Below, in pieces: positions 1 through 7,211 of a stretch of 10,546 nucleotides of DNA. Within the stretch, counting starts at the first letter, position 1, and each line of letters begins with the position of its first letter. The stretch comes from Dehalococcoidia bacterium. GTDB lineage: Bacteria > Chloroflexota > Dehalococcoidia > JAUSJJ01. The position numbers were made by a program, and so were the translations under genes. The notes below the pieces were generated by a model. It had not been told where the DNA came from and searched no databases. It saw only the letters and a list, made by a program, of their open reading frames with translations. The stretch lies in the NCBI GenBank assembly GCA_030647705.1, contig JAUSJJ010000186.1:1-10546 (forward strand), given 5' to 3'.

Positions 1-1
1 C

Positions 2-859
2 ATGCTCAAGAAGGGCGAGGCCGACGCCATAGACGTGTCCATCTCCTCCAAGAAGCAGGTGACGGATGCCGGCTTCAAGGTGAAGACCATTTCGGACGCC
101 TGGAACCATTCCATCGTGCTCTACGGGTCGGCTTTGCCTGCGGCAGGTCCCACCTACAACAAGAGCGTGCGTCAGGCGCTGTCCCTGGCGGTCAACCGGG
201 ATGAAGTGGCCAAGTTCATCTACGATGGCGATGCCGTCCCGGGCGCTCAGCAGACGCTGACTCCGGTGACGCTTGGCTTTGATCCCAACCTGAAGCCCGA
301 TCCATACGACGTGGAAAAGGCCAAGCAGCTTCTCAAGGACGGCGGCTACGAAAAGGGATTCAATATCAGCCTGTACACCTTCCCCCAGGCAGGCAACCCC
401 GAGCTTGGGCGCCTGGCGGAAGTGGTGGCCGGCTATTGGGACAAGATAGGGGTGAAAGCCACCATCATCCCCATAGATCTCGCGGGAATGCGCGCAATGT
501 ACAACGCCACGCCGCAGCCCGACAAACTGGTGGGGCAGGCATCCACCTTCGCCCTGATCCAGAGAGGCTCCAGCATCAACCAAATGAGACTGCTCTACCA
601 CAGCAAGGATGTCTTCAGGGTCGACCAGAACCCGGAGGTCGACAAGCTGATCGACGACTCCCTGAAAGAGGCGGACGTCAAGAAAGTGGATGAGAACATC
701 AGGAAGGCCGCCCAGATCGAGTTCGACGCCGCCAGGGGATTCTCCGTGGTACGCCCGAACATGTTGCTGGCCCTGGGCAAGAACGTTGGGGACATTCAGG
801 TCATCAAGGGACTCCCAAATTGGACCAAGATGATGGCTTCCGCAACGCCCGCCAAGTAG
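2..859 (+). CDS. ABC transporter substrate-binding protein, family 5 (C-terminal part, 5' end outside window)
   Basis: This is the C-terminal ~285 residues of an extracytoplasmic solute-binding protein of the DppA/OppA (SBP_bac_5) family, which delivers peptides or other organic solutes to an ABC permease. Seen: the family signature SVRQALSLAVNRDEVA (about residues 55-70 of the visible part), followed by DPYDVEKAKQLLKDGGY (lobe-closing region) and a C-terminal stretch ending in a short basic tail before TAG at 857-859. Family members are usually 500-600 aa, so roughly the N-terminal half, with signal peptide or lipobox, lies left of the window. The ATG at 2 is only the first in-frame Met and is not the real start. 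No permease or ATPase gene follows, so any transporter genes must lie upstream. The ligand cannot be assigned; this family also carries nickel, heme, opines and other non-peptide ligands. Confidence 0.93.
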   Translation: MLKKGEADAIDVSISSKKQVTDAGFKVKTISDAWNHSIVLYGSALPAAGPTYNKSVRQALSLAVNRDEVAKFIYDGDAVPGAQQTLTPVTLGFDPNLKPDPYDVEKAKQLLKDGGYEKGFNISLYTFPQAGNPELGRLAEVVAGYWDKIGVKATIIPIDLAGMRAMYNATPQPDKLVGQASTFALIQRGSSINQMRLLYHSKDVFRVDQNPEVDKLIDDSLKEADVKKVDENIRKAAQIEFDAARGFSVVRPNMLLALGKNVGDIQVIKGLPNWTKMMASATPAK

Positions 860-905
860 GCTGGTTACACCGGCAGAGCCAGTTCTGCCTTAGGCGCTCC
901 GCGGT

Positions 906-939
906 GGGCGGCCAGCGGCTTTCCAGCCGCTGGCCGCCC
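906..939. repeat. Perfect 15-bp inverted repeat downstream of the binding-protein gene
   Basis: Arms 906-920 and 925-939 are exact reverse complements (GGGCGGCCAGCGGCT / AGCCGCTGGCCGCCC) around a 4-nt TTCC loop, starting 46 nt after the stop codon. The hairpin would be very stable and could protect or end the transcript. It has no following T-run, so it is not a standard intrinsic terminator. It is the first of several palindromes in a 340-bp gene-free spacer (860-1199), which suggests a dispersed repeat. Confidence 0.75.
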
Positions 940-979
940 GCTTGGACCCGATGCCTCCCACCACCCCGTCGGGCTACGC

Positions 980-1005
980 GATTCTTCGCTTCGCTCAGAA
1001 TGACA
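980..1005. repeat. Dispersed intergenic motif, copy 1
   Basis: A 26-bp segment beginning GATTCTTCG and ending CTCAGAATGACA recurs at 4591-4616 with 3 mismatches (23/26 identical). A third, more diverged copy lies in inverse orientation at 4679-4702. All copies sit in spacers. I recall similar motifs as multi-copy intergenic repeats in Chloroflexota and some other genomes. Function unknown. Confidence 0.6.
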
Positions 1006-1049
1006 TTGATGGGGAGAGCCAGGTGAGGGGGCTTCGTCGAGGGTAGAGT

Positions 1050-1078
1050 CCGGAGAAAGGATGGCATCCCTTCTCCGG
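1050..1078. repeat. Hairpin in 860-1199 spacer
   Basis: Arms CCGGAGAA (1050-1057) and TTCTCCGG (1071-1078) pair perfectly. After one A-C mismatch the stem continues with GG/CC and AT/AT pairs around a GGC loop. There is no T-run. It lies between the dispersed motif and the next hairpin, ~120 nt before the reductase start, and is probably part of a repeat composite rather than a gene-specific element. Confidence 0.55.
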
Positions 1079-1085
1079 CAGGGGT

Positions 1086-1104
1086 ACAGGGGGACACCCC
1101 CTGT
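1086..1104. repeat. Perfect 8-bp stem, 3-nt loop palindrome
   Basis: ACAGGGGG (1086-1093) and CCCCCTGT (1097-1104) form an exact stem around ACA. It lies 95 nt upstream of the reductase start codon. The rest of the 860-1199 spacer shows no plausible gene; only low-quality reading frames cross it. Confidence 0.6.
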
Positions 1105-1187
1105 CCTTCCCTTTCTCTTGGGTGAGATATCCCCCGAGCCTGTTTTCGTGAGAACGCAACAGCTAACAATACCTGGACAAGGCCGCC

Positions 1188-1192
1188 AGAGG
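1188..1192 (+). promoter_or_regulatory. Ribosome binding site of the flavin reductase gene
   Basis: AGAGG lies 7 nt before the ATG at 1200, which supports that start. Confidence 0.6.
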
Positions 1193-1199
1193 ATAGGAA

Positions 1200-3263
1200 A
1201 TGCCATTCTCCAATCTGTTCAAGCCGGGCCGGATCGGGCCACTGGAACTGAAGAACAGGATAGTCATGCCCGCCATGGGCACCGGCCTCGCCGGAAAAGA
1301 CGGCGAGATCGGAGACGAGATCGTCAACTGGTACGCCCGCAGGGCAAGGGGCGGCGCCGGCCTGATAACCGTCGAGGTGTCCCTGATGGAAACCTCTATA
1401 GACCCCTTCAGGCTGGCCCACCACTCCTTCGTCAGGGTTGACCATCCCCGTTTCATTCCCGGCCTGACCCGCCTGGCCAAAGGCATCCATGACAACGGCG
1501 CCAAAGCGGCCATCCAGCTATCGCTGGGCGGTGGCGCCTACGACAAGGGCGGGCCCTGGGATCCCAAAGCCGACGCCACGAAGCTGCAGTATATCTCTCC
1601 TTCCGGCATCCCTCCCGTCGGGTCCAGCATCAAGCCGCGCATCCTGGGCACTGCAGAAATAGAGAAGATGGTTGAGTTGAGTGGGGTGGCAGCCGGCCAT
1701 GTCAAGGCCGCGGGCTTCGATCTGATTGAAATACACGCCCACCACGGGTATCTCATGGGGCAGTTCCTCTCGCCATTCTTCAACAAGCGCACAGACAAGT
1801 ACGGAATCACCACCGATGGCCCGTGCCGACTGGTGCTGGAGGTACTGGAGGCCATGAGGAAGGCCACCGGACCCGGCTTTGCCATAACCGCGAAGTTCTC
1901 TGTTGACGAGTACATCGAGGGTGGCATTGATATCCCTCACGCACAGGCGATCGCCAGGAAACTGGAAGAGGCCGGGGTGGACGGCATCACCGTTTCCGGC
2001 GGCGGCGCCGGCGGCAAGATGCCGCCCAATCCGCCCTACTTCTTCCCGCGTGGTTGCTGGGTGCACCTGGGCAAAGCGCTGAAGGATGTGGTCAAGGTCC
2101 CGGTGGCGGTGCCCGGCCGCCTCCAGGAACCCCGGCTTGCCAATCGAGTGCTGCGTGACGGCAAAGCCGATTTCATCGCCATTGGCCGGGGGCTGATCGC
2201 CGACCCTGACTGGCCGCAGAAGGTGGCTGCAGGCAAGGTGAGAGACATCTGCTGGTGCCTGAGCTGCAACGAGTGTCGCGAGAACACGGTGGTCAGGGGC
2301 GAGCCCATCAGGTGCGCGGTGAACCCGGTGGCGGGCAGAGAGACTCAGTACGACTCGATAGCGCCCGCAAAGACGAGGAAGAAAGTAGTCGTAGTTGGCG
2401 GGGGGCCAGGTGGTCTGGAGGCGGCCTGCACCGCCGCGTTCAGGGGACATAACGTGACGCTGTTTGAGAGACGCAACCACCTTGGCGGACTGATGGCCCT
2501 GGCCGGCGTCCACAACGAAGAAATCGAGGCCTTCAACAACTACCTGAGCAGACAGGTGGGCAAGCTGCCCATCAAGGTCATAACACGGACCGAGGCGACT
2601 CCGACTCTGGTCAACGGGATGAAGCCGGATGCCGTCATCGTTGCCACTGGCGGGACATTCCCTGAATACAGCGTGCCCGGCATCGGCAGGAACAACGTGT
2701 TCAGCAGCAAGGACCTGCTCAATCTCACCGACGGTAAGCCGCTGAAAAAAGGCTTAGTGCTGCGCCTGCTCACCACCGTGGGCAAGCCGTTCATCACCAC
2801 CTCGCTGGTGAGGTCGTTCCTGGGGCGGGGTTTCCCCATCGGGAACAGGGTTGCCATCATCGGCGGGCAATTCGCCGGATGTTCGCTGGGCCTGGCGCTG
2901 GCACAACGGGGCAAACAGGTGACGCTGATCGAGGAGTCCGCGCGCATCGGCAATCAGATGCAGACGCATGCCATGATTGCTTTCAATGATCAGGTAGCCG
3001 ACGGCAAGGTGAAGGTACTGACCTCGACCACAATCGGCGAGATCACGGCCAAAGGCGTCGTGGCTGCCGGCAATCAGAAGGACACCGTTCTGATCGAGGT
3101 TGACACGGTCATTCTGGCGCTCGACCCGAAGCCATCGAGCGGCGCCATGGCTGACGAAATCAAAGGCCATGTTGGCCAGGTGTATACCATCGGCGACGCC
3201 AAGTCGTTCCAGCGCATCAAGGCCGCCGTGGCAGAGGGCTTCGATACGGCCATGAGCCTGTGA
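1200..3263 (+). CDS. NADH:flavin oxidoreductase / 2,4-dienoyl-CoA reductase-like FMN-[4Fe-4S]-FAD enzyme
   Basis: A cytoplasmic old-yellow-type ene-reductase of the FadH/TMADH/BaiCD architecture; these reduce C=C bonds of enones or dienoyl-CoAs, passing electrons NAD(P)H-FAD-4Fe4S-FMN. Seen: an FMN TIM barrel at ~1-340 with the active-site motif H179-A-H-H182-GY followed by QFLSPFFNKRTDKYG; the cluster motif C353-x2-C356-x2-C359-x12-C372, with spacing like trimethylamine dehydrogenase rather than E. coli FadH; an FAD dinucleotide fold with GGGPGG at 400-405; a second nucleotide fold at ~551-580; and the family TIGDA motif at 663-667. The 687-aa length is normal for the family. Oddities: the second fold reads GGQFAG, with Gln557 where Gly is usual, and a ~35-residue basic/hydrophobic insertion (about 515-548) separates the two nucleotide folds. 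The CoA-transferase gene starts 83 bp downstream, suggesting an acyl-CoA or steroid/terpenoid-acid pathway. The substrate is unknown. Confidence 0.92.
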   Translation: MPFSNLFKPGRIGPLELKNRIVMPAMGTGLAGKDGEIGDEIVNWYARRARGGAGLITVEVSLMETSIDPFRLAHHSFVRVDHPRFIPGLTRLAKGIHDNGAKAAIQLSLGGGAYDKGGPWDPKADATKLQYISPSGIPPVGSSIKPRILGTAEIEKMVELSGVAAGHVKAAGFDLIEIHAHHGYLMGQFLSPFFNKRTDKYGITTDGPCRLVLEVLEAMRKATGPGFAITAKFSVDEYIEGGIDIPHAQAIARKLEEAGVDGITVSGGGAGGKMPPNPPYFFPRGCWVHLGKALKDVVKVPVAVPGRLQEPRLANRVLRDGKADFIAIGRGLIADPDWPQKVAAGKVRDICWCLSCNECRENTVVRGEPIRCAVNPVAGRETQYDSIAPAKTRKKVVVVGGGPGGLEAACTAAFRGHNVTLFERRNHLGGLMALAGVHNEEIEAFNNYLSRQVGKLPIKVITRTEATPTLVNGMKPDAVIVATGGTFPEYSVPGIGRNNVFSSKDLLNLTDGKPLKKGLVLRLLTTVGKPFITTSLVRSFLGRGFPIGNRVAIIGGQFAGCSLGLALAQRGKQVTLIEESARIGNQMQTHAMIAFNDQVADGKVKVLTSTTIGEITAKGVVAAGNQKDTVLIEVDTVILALDPKPSSGAMADEIKGHVGQVYTIGDAKSFQRIKAAVAEGFDTAMSL

Positions 3264-3337
3264 ACTCTGGTGAACCTGGTGCAGCTAACGGAATAGTCCT
3301 CCTCGCCCCTGGAAGGAACCGGAACGAGAGGAACGGC

Positions 3338-3343
3338 AGGTGA
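3338..3343 (+). promoter_or_regulatory. Ribosome binding site deciding a GTG start
   Basis: AGGTGA precedes the GTG at 3347. Aligned to the anti-Shine-Dalgarno, its GG ends 6 nt before the codon. This supports GTG rather than an internal ATG, since the next in-frame Met (residue 36) would remove the conserved N-terminal strand TGVRVAEFS. Confidence 0.6.
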
Positions 3344-3346
3344 GAC

Positions 3347-4558
3347 GTGGCAGAAAGCCAGAGCCAAGGACCGGGGCCAGGAGTTAACCCTCTGCTGACC
3401 GGCGTACGGGTAGCGGAGTTCTCCCTGCACGGGACCGCCCCGTTCTGCTGCATGCTGCTCGCTTTCATGGGCGCCGAAGTCATCCGGGTGGAAAACCGGT
3501 ATGACGTGCGCGACATCTTCAGGGTGAGGCAGCTCTGGCCCTTCAACGAGATCAACTTCAACAAGAAGGGCGTGAGCCTCGATCTGAAGCATCCCGAGGC
3601 CGTCAGTCTGGCCAGAAGGCTGGTCGGGAAAAGCGACGTGGTAGTGGAGAACTTCAGCCCGGGCGTGATGGCGAAGTTCGGAATCGATTATCCAAGCCTG
3701 CGCGAGGTCAAGCCGGACCTGGTGATGCTATCTTGCACCGGCTTCGGGCAGGACGGCCCGGAGAAAGACTTCGCCAGCATCGCGGGCACGTTCGCGGCGA
3801 TGGGCGGCCTGTCGCACATCACCGGCTATCCCGATGGCATCCCCACGGAACAGAGAAGCATCTTCGATATGATCGTGGGACAGGTGATGGCGTTCGCCAT
3901 CGTGTCCGCCCTGATTCACCGCAAGAGGACGGGGCAGGGTCAGTACATCGATTTCTCAGCCCGAGAGGCCATTGCCAGCCTCATCGGAGACGTGGCTATG
4001 GAGTACACCCTGAGCGGCCGGATCCCAGGGCGGAAGGGGAACCGGGACGACATCATGGCGCCCCACAACTGCTACCGGTGCGCGGGCGAGGACCGGTGGG
4101 TCAGTATTGCAGTGGCGACGGATGACGAATGGCGCGCGCTGTGCCGGGCGATGGGAAGGCCAGAGTTGGCGCAAGAAGAGAAGTTTGCCGACCGTGTCTC
4201 CCGCTGGAAGAACCAGGAGGAAATCGACGAGTTTGTGAATGGCTGGACGGAGGGCCAGACTCCCTGCGAAGTCACAGAGAAGCTCCAACGGGTTGGGGTG
4301 GCCGCCTTCCCTTCCATGAGCAGCGCCGATATCTTCGCCGACCGGCACCTCAAGGAGAGAGGCTTCCTGGTCGAGGTCGACCATCCACAGATGGGCAAAC
4401 GCTTCGGCTCGGGCTACCCGTGGAAGTTCCACGACCGCCCGAACCCTCCGATTCACCCTGCGCCTGATCTTGGGCAGGACAACCAATACGTGTTCGGCCA
4501 GCTTCTGGGCCTGTCCCAAGCAGAAGTAGAGGCGCTTGAGAAGAAGAAGGCGATATAG
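3347..4558 (+). CDS. Class III CoA-transferase (CaiB/BaiF family)
   Basis: A cytoplasmic family III CoA-transferase, which moves CoA between a donor thioester and a carboxylic acid through an aspartyl-CoA anhydride. Seen: N-terminal LLTGVRVAEFS (16-26), GAEVIRVEN (42-50), DVVVENFSPGVMAKFGIDY (97-115), GFGQDGP (132-138), and D174 in the context RSIFDMIVGQ. D174 aligns with catalytic Asp169 of formyl-CoA transferase. The segment RTGQGQYIDFS (194-204) is also a family hallmark. The 403-aa length fits the family. The usual glycine loop after the first strand reads HGTAPFCC here, a modest departure from the common AGPxC pattern. The gene lies 83 bp after the flavin reductase on the same strand and is probably co-transcribed. 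Family members act on carnitine, bile acids, formate/oxalate, benzylsuccinate and many others, so the substrate cannot be named. Confidence 0.93.
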   Translation: MAESQSQGPGPGVNPLLTGVRVAEFSLHGTAPFCCMLLAFMGAEVIRVENRYDVRDIFRVRQLWPFNEINFNKKGVSLDLKHPEAVSLARRLVGKSDVVVENFSPGVMAKFGIDYPSLREVKPDLVMLSCTGFGQDGPEKDFASIAGTFAAMGGLSHITGYPDGIPTEQRSIFDMIVGQVMAFAIVSALIHRKRTGQGQYIDFSAREAIASLIGDVAMEYTLSGRIPGRKGNRDDIMAPHNCYRCAGEDRWVSIAVATDDEWRALCRAMGRPELAQEEKFADRVSRWKNQEEIDEFVNGWTEGQTPCEVTEKLQRVGVAAFPSMSSADIFADRHLKERGFLVEVDHPQMGKRFGSGYPWKFHDRPNPPIHPAPDLGQDNQYVFGQLLGLSQAEVEALEKKKAI

Positions 4559-4587
4559 TACTTCGTTGCCCAAGTAAGCGAAACAAA

Positions 4588-4702
4588 CGAGATTCTTCGT
4601 TACACTCAGAATGACAACCAAGCAGTGTCACCCCCGTATCAAAGCCTGTCCCGTATTTGATACGGGATACGGGGCAGGCTCTGAGCGTAGCGAAGGGTCT
4701 CG
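4588..4702. repeat. 115-bp MITE-like element with imperfect 24-bp terminal inverted repeats
   Basis: The left end (4588-4611, starting CGAGATTCTTCG) and right end (4679-4702, ending AAGGGTCTCG) are inverted copies matching at 19 of 24 positions. All five differences are transitions, and three of them become G-U pairs in plus-strand RNA. The left end is also a direct copy of the motif at 980-1005. The interior holds a strong palindrome. It fills most of the 219-bp spacer 4559-4777, where I see no gene. It encodes no transposase, so if mobile it would depend on another element. Confidence 0.55.
4633..4680 (+). other. Two mutually exclusive hairpins upstream of the molybdoenzyme gene
   Basis: Segment 4643-4656 pairs with 4667-4680 over 14 positions (13 Watson-Crick, one G-U). 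Segment 4633-4643 (CCCGTATCAAA) pairs perfectly over 11 bp with 4656-4666 (TTTGATACGGG). The second pairing reuses bases 4643 and 4656 and the loop of the first, so the two long stems compete. The 3' partners are tandem ATACGGG copies. This could be a by-product of repeat growth; a regulatory role is only a possibility. Confidence 0.45.
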
Positions 4703-4764
4703 TCCCTGATCCTATCATAACGCTGAGTTGTCCAACCAAGTACTAGAGTATTCCCGGCGCCCTC

Positions 4765-4770
4765 AGGGAG
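4765..4770 (+). promoter_or_regulatory. Ribosome binding site of the molybdoenzyme gene
   Basis: AGGGAG sits 7 nt before the ATG at 4778. The in-frame sequence upstream runs only to a TGA at 4724-4726 and contains no twin-arginine motif, so the start without a Tat signal is well supported. Confidence 0.65.
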
Positions 4771-4777
4771 AACCATC

Positions 4778-6955
4778 ATGTCAGAATCTGAAGAGAAGAT
4801 AATCCCGACCACCTGCGCCAGCCATTGCGGCGGCGCCTGCGTGCTCAAGGTCCACGTCAAGAACGGCGTCATTACAGCAATCGAGACTGATGACGGCGAA
4901 GAGCCGCAGATGCGGGCTTGCCTCAAAGGCCGAGCCTATCGACAAAGGATATATGCTCCTGACAGGCTTAGGTTTCCGGTGAAGCGCGCCGGGCCCAGGG
5001 GCGAGGGCCCGTTTGAACGCATCACCTGGGACGAGGCCCTGGACACAGTCGCCAGGGAATTGATTCGAATCAGGGATAACTACGGGCCGGAGAGCATCCT
5101 CTACATCAGGGGCGCCGGCGACATTTGCCAGTTGCACAATACCCGGCTGTTTCACAAGCTGCTTAGCCTGGCCGGAGGCTACACCAGCGTCTGGGGCGGC
5201 GCTTCGTTCCAGGGCGGAGTCACCGCCGCCCAGGCCACGTACGGCACATGGCGCACCGGAAACTCCAGAGATGACCTGGTCAACTCTCGATTGATACTGC
5301 TCTGGGGATGGAACCCGGCGACCACCATAACCGGCACCAACACGTCCTGGTACCTGGCCCAGGCCAGGGAGCGCGGCGCCAGAATCATCTCCATCGATCC
5401 GCGGCACACACGGACCACTGCAGTCTTCGCCGACGAGTGGATACCGCTCTACCCCGGCGCCGATGCCGCCGCGCTCATCGCCATGGCCTACTGCATCATC
5501 GAAGAAGGCCTGCAGGACAAGGCGTTCCTCGACAAATACACCACCGGCTTCGAACAGTTCAAGGCATATGTTACCGGCGTCGAGGACGGCGTGCCCAAGA
5601 CGCCGGCCTGGGCTGAGGCCATCACCGGCATGCCCGCAGCCGCCATCCGCAGGCTGGCCAGGGAGTACGCCACCATCAAACCGGCGGCGCTGATGGCCGG
5701 CATAGCGCCGGGGCGCACCGCCTTCGGGGAGCAGTATCACCGCGCCGCTAGCACCCTGGCAGCCATGACGGGCAACATCGGCGTCCACGGTGGAGACGCG
5801 GCGGGGCGGTCGTGGGAGTCCGGGAGCTGGTTCCCCTACAAGATGAGGTACGGCCTGGGACAGAGGCCGGAGGATGGCATCAACCCGGTGACCAGACTGG
5901 TATCGGACGGGCGGCACCAGGGGTATGTGCCTGTGGGCGTGCATCAGACGCACCTGCCCGATTTCATTCTGAAGGGCAAGGCCGGCGGCTATCCGGCCGA
6001 CCTCAAGGCGGCCTTCATCCACAACCGGAACCACCTGAACCAGTACCCGAACACCAACAAGATTGCCGAGGCCTTCAAGAAGCTGGATTTCATCGTGGTA
6101 TTCGAGCAGTTCCTGTCGGCCACCGCCAGGTACGCGGATATCGTCCTGCCCACGACCACTTTCCTGGAGCGGAACGACATCGATTTCGGCGTGGGAACGC
6201 CTTTCTACGGGTACGTAAACAAGGCGGTAGAGCCTGTAGATGAATGCAGGCAGCCTCTCGACATTGCCCGCGATCTGGCGCGTCGCATGGGCATCGAGAA
6301 CTTCGGCGATGAGACCGAGGACGAGCTGCTCCGTAAAGAGGTGGCTGAATCCGATATCCCCGACTACGAAGCGTTCCGCAAGCAAGGCGTCCACAAGCTC
6401 AAACTCAGCGAACCCTTCGTCTCGTTCAAGGAGCAGATCGATCAGCCGGACAAGATCCGGTTCCCCACTCCTTCGGGCAAGATCGAGCTCTACTCGAAAC
6501 AGTGGGCGGCCGCGAACGACCCGTTGCTTCCTCCGGTCGCCAAGTATATCGAGACCTGGGAGAGCCGCAACGACGTGCTGGCCCGCAAGTACCCGCTGCA
6601 GCTCATCACCACCCACGTCGAGCGCCGCACGCACACCCAGTTCGAGACGTTACCCTGGCTCAGGGAGCTTCAGCGCCAGGAAATGCTGCTCAACAGCGCC
6701 GACGCCAGGTCAAGGAACGTCGAGACCGGCGACATGGTCAGGGTCTTCAATGACAGGGGCGAGATCATCATCCGCGCCAGGGTCACCGAACGGATCATGC
6801 CGGGAGTAGTGGATGTGCCACAGGGCGCCTGGTACCGGCCGGACAGCCGGGGCCGAGACGTGGGCGCCAATGCCAACACCCTGACCAGGGACGAGTGCTC
6901 TCCCGGTGGCGCGTTCCCTTACAACACCTGCCTGGTGCAGGTGGAAAAGGCGTGA
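4778..6955 (+). CDS. Molybdopterin oxidoreductase, DMSO-reductase family (DmsA-like catalytic subunit), no Tat signal
   Basis: A molybdenum or tungsten bis-MGD enzyme of the DMSO-reductase superfamily. Seen: an N-terminal 4Fe-4S motif C13-x3-C17-x3-C21-x26-C48; then RACLKGRAYRQRIYAPDRL and GEGPFERITWDEALDTVA (about 46-92), which closely resemble the DmsA/YnfE branch; the cofactor-binding body with LLWGWNPA (174-181) and SIDPRHTRT (205-213); RYADIVLPTTTFLER (451-465); and a C-terminal molybdopterin-binding domain (~600-725) ending NTLTRDECSPGGAFPYNTCLVQVEK. Ser143 (WGGAS) sits where the DmsA serine metal ligand is expected, judged by eye. Length is 725 aa against ~785 for the DmsA precursor, the difference being largely the missing leader. 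There is no signal peptide, and no DmsB-like Fe-S or DmsC-like membrane gene follows, so it is probably a cytoplasmic or orphan enzyme. The reaction could be reduction of S/N-oxides, hydroxylation, or something else. Confidence 0.9.
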   Translation: MSESEEKIIPTTCASHCGGACVLKVHVKNGVITAIETDDGEEPQMRACLKGRAYRQRIYAPDRLRFPVKRAGPRGEGPFERITWDEALDTVARELIRIRDNYGPESILYIRGAGDICQLHNTRLFHKLLSLAGGYTSVWGGASFQGGVTAAQATYGTWRTGNSRDDLVNSRLILLWGWNPATTITGTNTSWYLAQARERGARIISIDPRHTRTTAVFADEWIPLYPGADAAALIAMAYCIIEEGLQDKAFLDKYTTGFEQFKAYVTGVEDGVPKTPAWAEAITGMPAAAIRRLAREYATIKPAALMAGIAPGRTAFGEQYHRAASTLAAMTGNIGVHGGDAAGRSWESGSWFPYKMRYGLGQRPEDGINPVTRLVSDGRHQGYVPVGVHQTHLPDFILKGKAGGYPADLKAAFIHNRNHLNQYPNTNKIAEAFKKLDFIVVFEQFLSATARYADIVLPTTTFLERNDIDFGVGTPFYGYVNKAVEPVDECRQPLDIARDLARRMGIENFGDETEDELLRKEVAESDIPDYEAFRKQGVHKLKLSEPFVSFKEQIDQPDKIRFPTPSGKIELYSKQWAAANDPLLPPVAKYIETWESRNDVLARKYPLQLITTHVERRTHTQFETLPWLRELQRQEMLLNSADARSRNVETGDMVRVFNDRGEIIIRARVTERIMPGVVDVPQGAWYRPDSRGRDVGANANTLTRDECSPGGAFPYNTCLVQVEKA

Positions 6956-7211
6956 GAGGCTATCAACAGGACGCAGGTTGGGGCAGTCACGACGAAATCG
7001 GGGTTTCGTTGAGGGGGGCTCACTGGTTCAGCTATTGCGAAGCGAGTGACACGGCGGCATAATAACGCAGAGCCTCGGGTGGCGACTTACTGGAGGAAGC
7101 ATGACATGAGGTAAGGGATAGCTGTATGAGTGCAGGGCGATTGTCTCCACTTCAAGGGGACCTTCCGTATTCCTGACTTATCCTGCTCTTACATGCCGAA
7201 TACCCCGTGCC
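6956..7211. other. Spacer between convergent transcription units
   Basis: About 256 bp lies between the stop of the plus-strand molybdoenzyme and the stop of the minus-strand DUF3494 gene. It holds the hairpin at 6990-7011 and part of the one at 7202-7220. A good SD-like GGAGG (7092-7096) is followed only by a two-codon reading frame, and no convincing gene or structured RNA is seen. It may be relic sequence. Confidence 0.5.
6990..7011. other. Hairpin after the molybdoenzyme gene
   Basis: ACGAAA (6992-6997) pairs with TTTCGT (7004-7009) around TCGGGG, extended by one G-U and one C-G pair. It begins 34 nt after the stop codon and could help end the plus-strand transcript. No T-run follows, so it is a weak terminator candidate. 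Confidence 0.35.

Noticed and set aside
804-1490. 228-codon minus-strand open frame over the 860-1199 spacer
   Set aside because: It spans hairpins and repeats, overlaps two real genes, and has no protein-like features.
1518-2513. 331-codon minus-strand open frame opposite the flavin reductase
   Set aside because: It lies wholly within a well-supported reductase gene; the translation is low-complexity Arg/Gly/His-rich with no motif.
4713-4718. TATCAT as a -10 box for the molybdoenzyme gene
   Set aside because: No acceptable -35 hexamer lies 16-18 bp upstream; a single hexamer match is not enough.
4781-6634. 617-codon minus-strand open frame opposite the molybdoenzyme
   Set aside because: It is antisense to a clear DmsA-like gene with full-length family motifs, its translation has no recognisable domain, and long antisense frames are expected in G/C-rich coding DNA.
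7065-7079. ACGCAGAGCCTCGGG, faintly like the core of a c-di-GMP-I riboswitch
   Set aside because: The other required elements (GCAAACC and the AGGTAGC-type receptor) are absent, and no gene lies downstream on that strand.
7126-7176. 16-codon ORF (MSAGRLSPLQGDLPYS) in the convergent spacer
   Set aside because: Too short, with no close SD and no conservation evidence.
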